Notes under the pieces: generated by a model | What the model was told of the DNA's origin: nothing | The model's database searches: none | What the model saw: the letters and a program-made list of their open reading frames with translations, nothing else | Assembly (NCBI GenBank): GCA_023249695.1 | Contig: JAHFCD010000158.1 | Coordinates: 1-6,116, forward strand | DNA length: 6,116 bases | Direction of reading: 5' to 3' | Source: Elusimicrobiota bacterium | Lineage (GTDB): Bacteria; Elusimicrobiota; Elusimicrobia; UBA1565; UBA9628 | Part shown: positions 5,386-6,116 of the stretch, piece by piece | Position numbering within the stretch: the stretch's first letter is position 1 | Layout of the letters: each line of letters opens with the position of its first letter | Translations under genes and position numbers: made by a program

Positions 5386-6116
5386 GAGCCGCTCTCGACG
5401 CCCGCCATCCAGAGGCCGAGCGTCTCGATCCGGGCGTCGGCGCGGGCGCACTGCCCGACCACCTTCCCGGCGCAGAGGACGGCGATGCGGTCCGACAGGG
5501 CCATGACCTCGTCGAGGTCGGCGGAGATGAGGAGCACGGCCGCGCCCTCGGCCTTGGCCTGAAGGATTTTCTCGTGGATCAGGCGCGAGGCGCCGAGGTC
5601 CACGCCGCGCGTCGGATGCGCGACCACGAGCAGCGCCAGCCGCTTCGAGATCTCCCGTCCGACGATCAGCTTCTGCTGGTTGCCGCCGGAGAACGCGCCC
5701 GCGGGCTGATCGGCCTCGGGGGGGCGGACGTCGTAGTCCTTGAGGATCTCGGCGGTCAGGGCGCGGGCGGCCTTCTGATTCACGGCGAGCGCGGTGCCGA
5801 AGGCGGGCTCGCGGTGGCGGCCGAGCAAGGTGTTCTCCCAGGCGGGCGCGGCCAGCAGGAGGCCGTGGCGATGGCGGTCCTCGGGGACGTAGCCGATGCG
5901 GCCCTCGACGATCCGCGTGCCGGTGGCGAGCTCGCGCAGGCCGCAGGCCGCCTCGGCGAGTTCGCGCTGGCCGTTGCCCTCGACGCCCGCGATGCCGAGC
6001 ACCTCGCCCGCGCGGATCTCGAGCGTCACGCTCTTGAGCGCGACCTCGCCGCGCGGCCCGAGCGCCGAGGCGCGATCCAAGGAGAGGACCGTCCGGGGCG
6101 CGCCGCCGTAGCGGTA
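5382..6116 (-). CDS. ABC importer ATPase, nucleoside type (NupO/YufO-like), C-terminal half (runs off right edge)
   Basis: The frame is open to the right edge, giving 244 residues; family members of about 500 residues carry two ATPase domains in tandem, so the first domain lies outside the window. The visible part is the second domain. In fragment numbering: degenerate Walker A GVEGNGQ at 44-50 (Gly-Gln where Gly-Lys-Ser/Thr is canonical), signature FSGGNQQK at 142-149, Walker B region VVAHPTRGVD at 164-173, and SADLDEVMALSDRIAV at 198-213. The unusual Walker A and the missing Walker B Asp-Glu (Ala-His here) are typical of the weakly or non-catalytic second site in sugar and nucleoside importers such as RbsA and NupO. 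A start at TTG 6080 should be rejected because homology continues upstream of it (YRYGGAPRTVLSL). The stop overlaps the permease 1 start. The protein acts at the inner face of the cytoplasmic membrane, powering both permeases. Confidence 0.9.
   Translation of the reverse strand, partial: YRYGGAPRTVLSLDRASALGPRGEVALKSVTLEIRAGEVLGIAGVEGNGQRELAEAACGLRELATGTRIVEGRIGYVPEDRHRHGLLLAAPAWENTLLGRHREPAFGTALAVNQKAARALTAEILKDYDVRPPEADQPAGAFSGGNQQKLIVGREISKRLALLVVAHPTRGVDLGASRLIHEKILQAKAEGAAVLLISADLDEVMALSDRIAVLCAGKVVGQCARADARIETLGLWMAGVESGS

Noticed and set aside
5386..5451. A 22-codon N-terminal extension of permease 1
   Set aside because: The extension is Arg/Asp-rich, lies inside the ATPase gene, and is not needed. 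The ATG at 5385 gives a normal family N-terminus and an ATGA overlap.
4594..5562. A 322-codon plus-strand frame opposite permease 1
   Set aside because: It is a charged, low-complexity antisense shadow with no recognisable features.
6078..6080. TTG at 6080 as the start of the ATPase gene
   Set aside because: The frame stays open to the edge and the upstream residues fit the start of the second ATPase domain, so the gene is partial and does not start here.
1..6116. CRISPR array, tRNA, rRNA, insertion sequence or attachment site
   Set aside because: No regularly spaced repeats, cloverleaf-like segments, transposase motifs or flanking inverted or direct repeats of useful length were seen on either strand.

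Overview
The window is GC-rich bacterial DNA with dense gene packing: 4-nt overlaps and almost no intergenic space outside one divergent promoter region. The long read-through frames antisense to, or out of frame with, the real genes are what high GC at third codon positions produces. A signal-peptide protein and a four-helix-bundle membrane sensor suggest a Gram-negative-type bacterium. The taxon cannot be fixed from the sequence. An Elusimicrobiota-like or other GC-rich environmental lineage would fit, but this is only a guess.

Layout. (1) 1-455, minus strand: the N-terminal 151 residues of an exported protein that runs off the left edge. (2) 456-603: a divergent intergenic region with a strikingly AT-rich patch. 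It holds a near-consensus sigma70-type promoter for the rightward genes, a -10 box that is symmetric on both strands, and small direct and inverted repeats. (3) 604-1257, plus: an orphan 4HB (MCP-type) sensor protein with two membrane segments and no HAMP or output domain. (4) 1254-1448, plus: a 64-aa remnant resembling the N-terminus of a nucleotidyltransferase, overlapping the sensor stop codon. (5) 1506-3500, plus: a 664-aa soluble FIST sensor fused to a class III adenylate cyclase with all catalytic residues present, starting at a TTG codon. (6) 3497-6116, minus: three genes of a nucleoside-type (BmpA/Nup family) ABC importer, in transcription order ATPase (C-terminal half only, cut by the right edge), permease 1 and permease 2. 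They are joined by two ATGA overlaps. The operon converges on the cyclase gene, and the two stop codons overlap.

How the parts work together. The ABC genes encode the energising subunit and both membrane subunits of an importer for purine or other nucleosides. The substrate-binding lipoprotein would be expected outside the window. The rightward genes look like a small signalling cluster: a membrane 4HB sensor without an effector, followed by a cytosolic ligand sensor (FIST) wired to cAMP production. Whether the sensor and the cyclase act together is inference from proximity and orientation. The most interesting parts are the FIST-cyclase fusion, the effector-less 4HB protein beside it, and the symmetric divergent promoter. 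The 541-1500 stretch looks less GC-rich than its surroundings and carries a gene remnant, so it may be an insertion or recombination scar.
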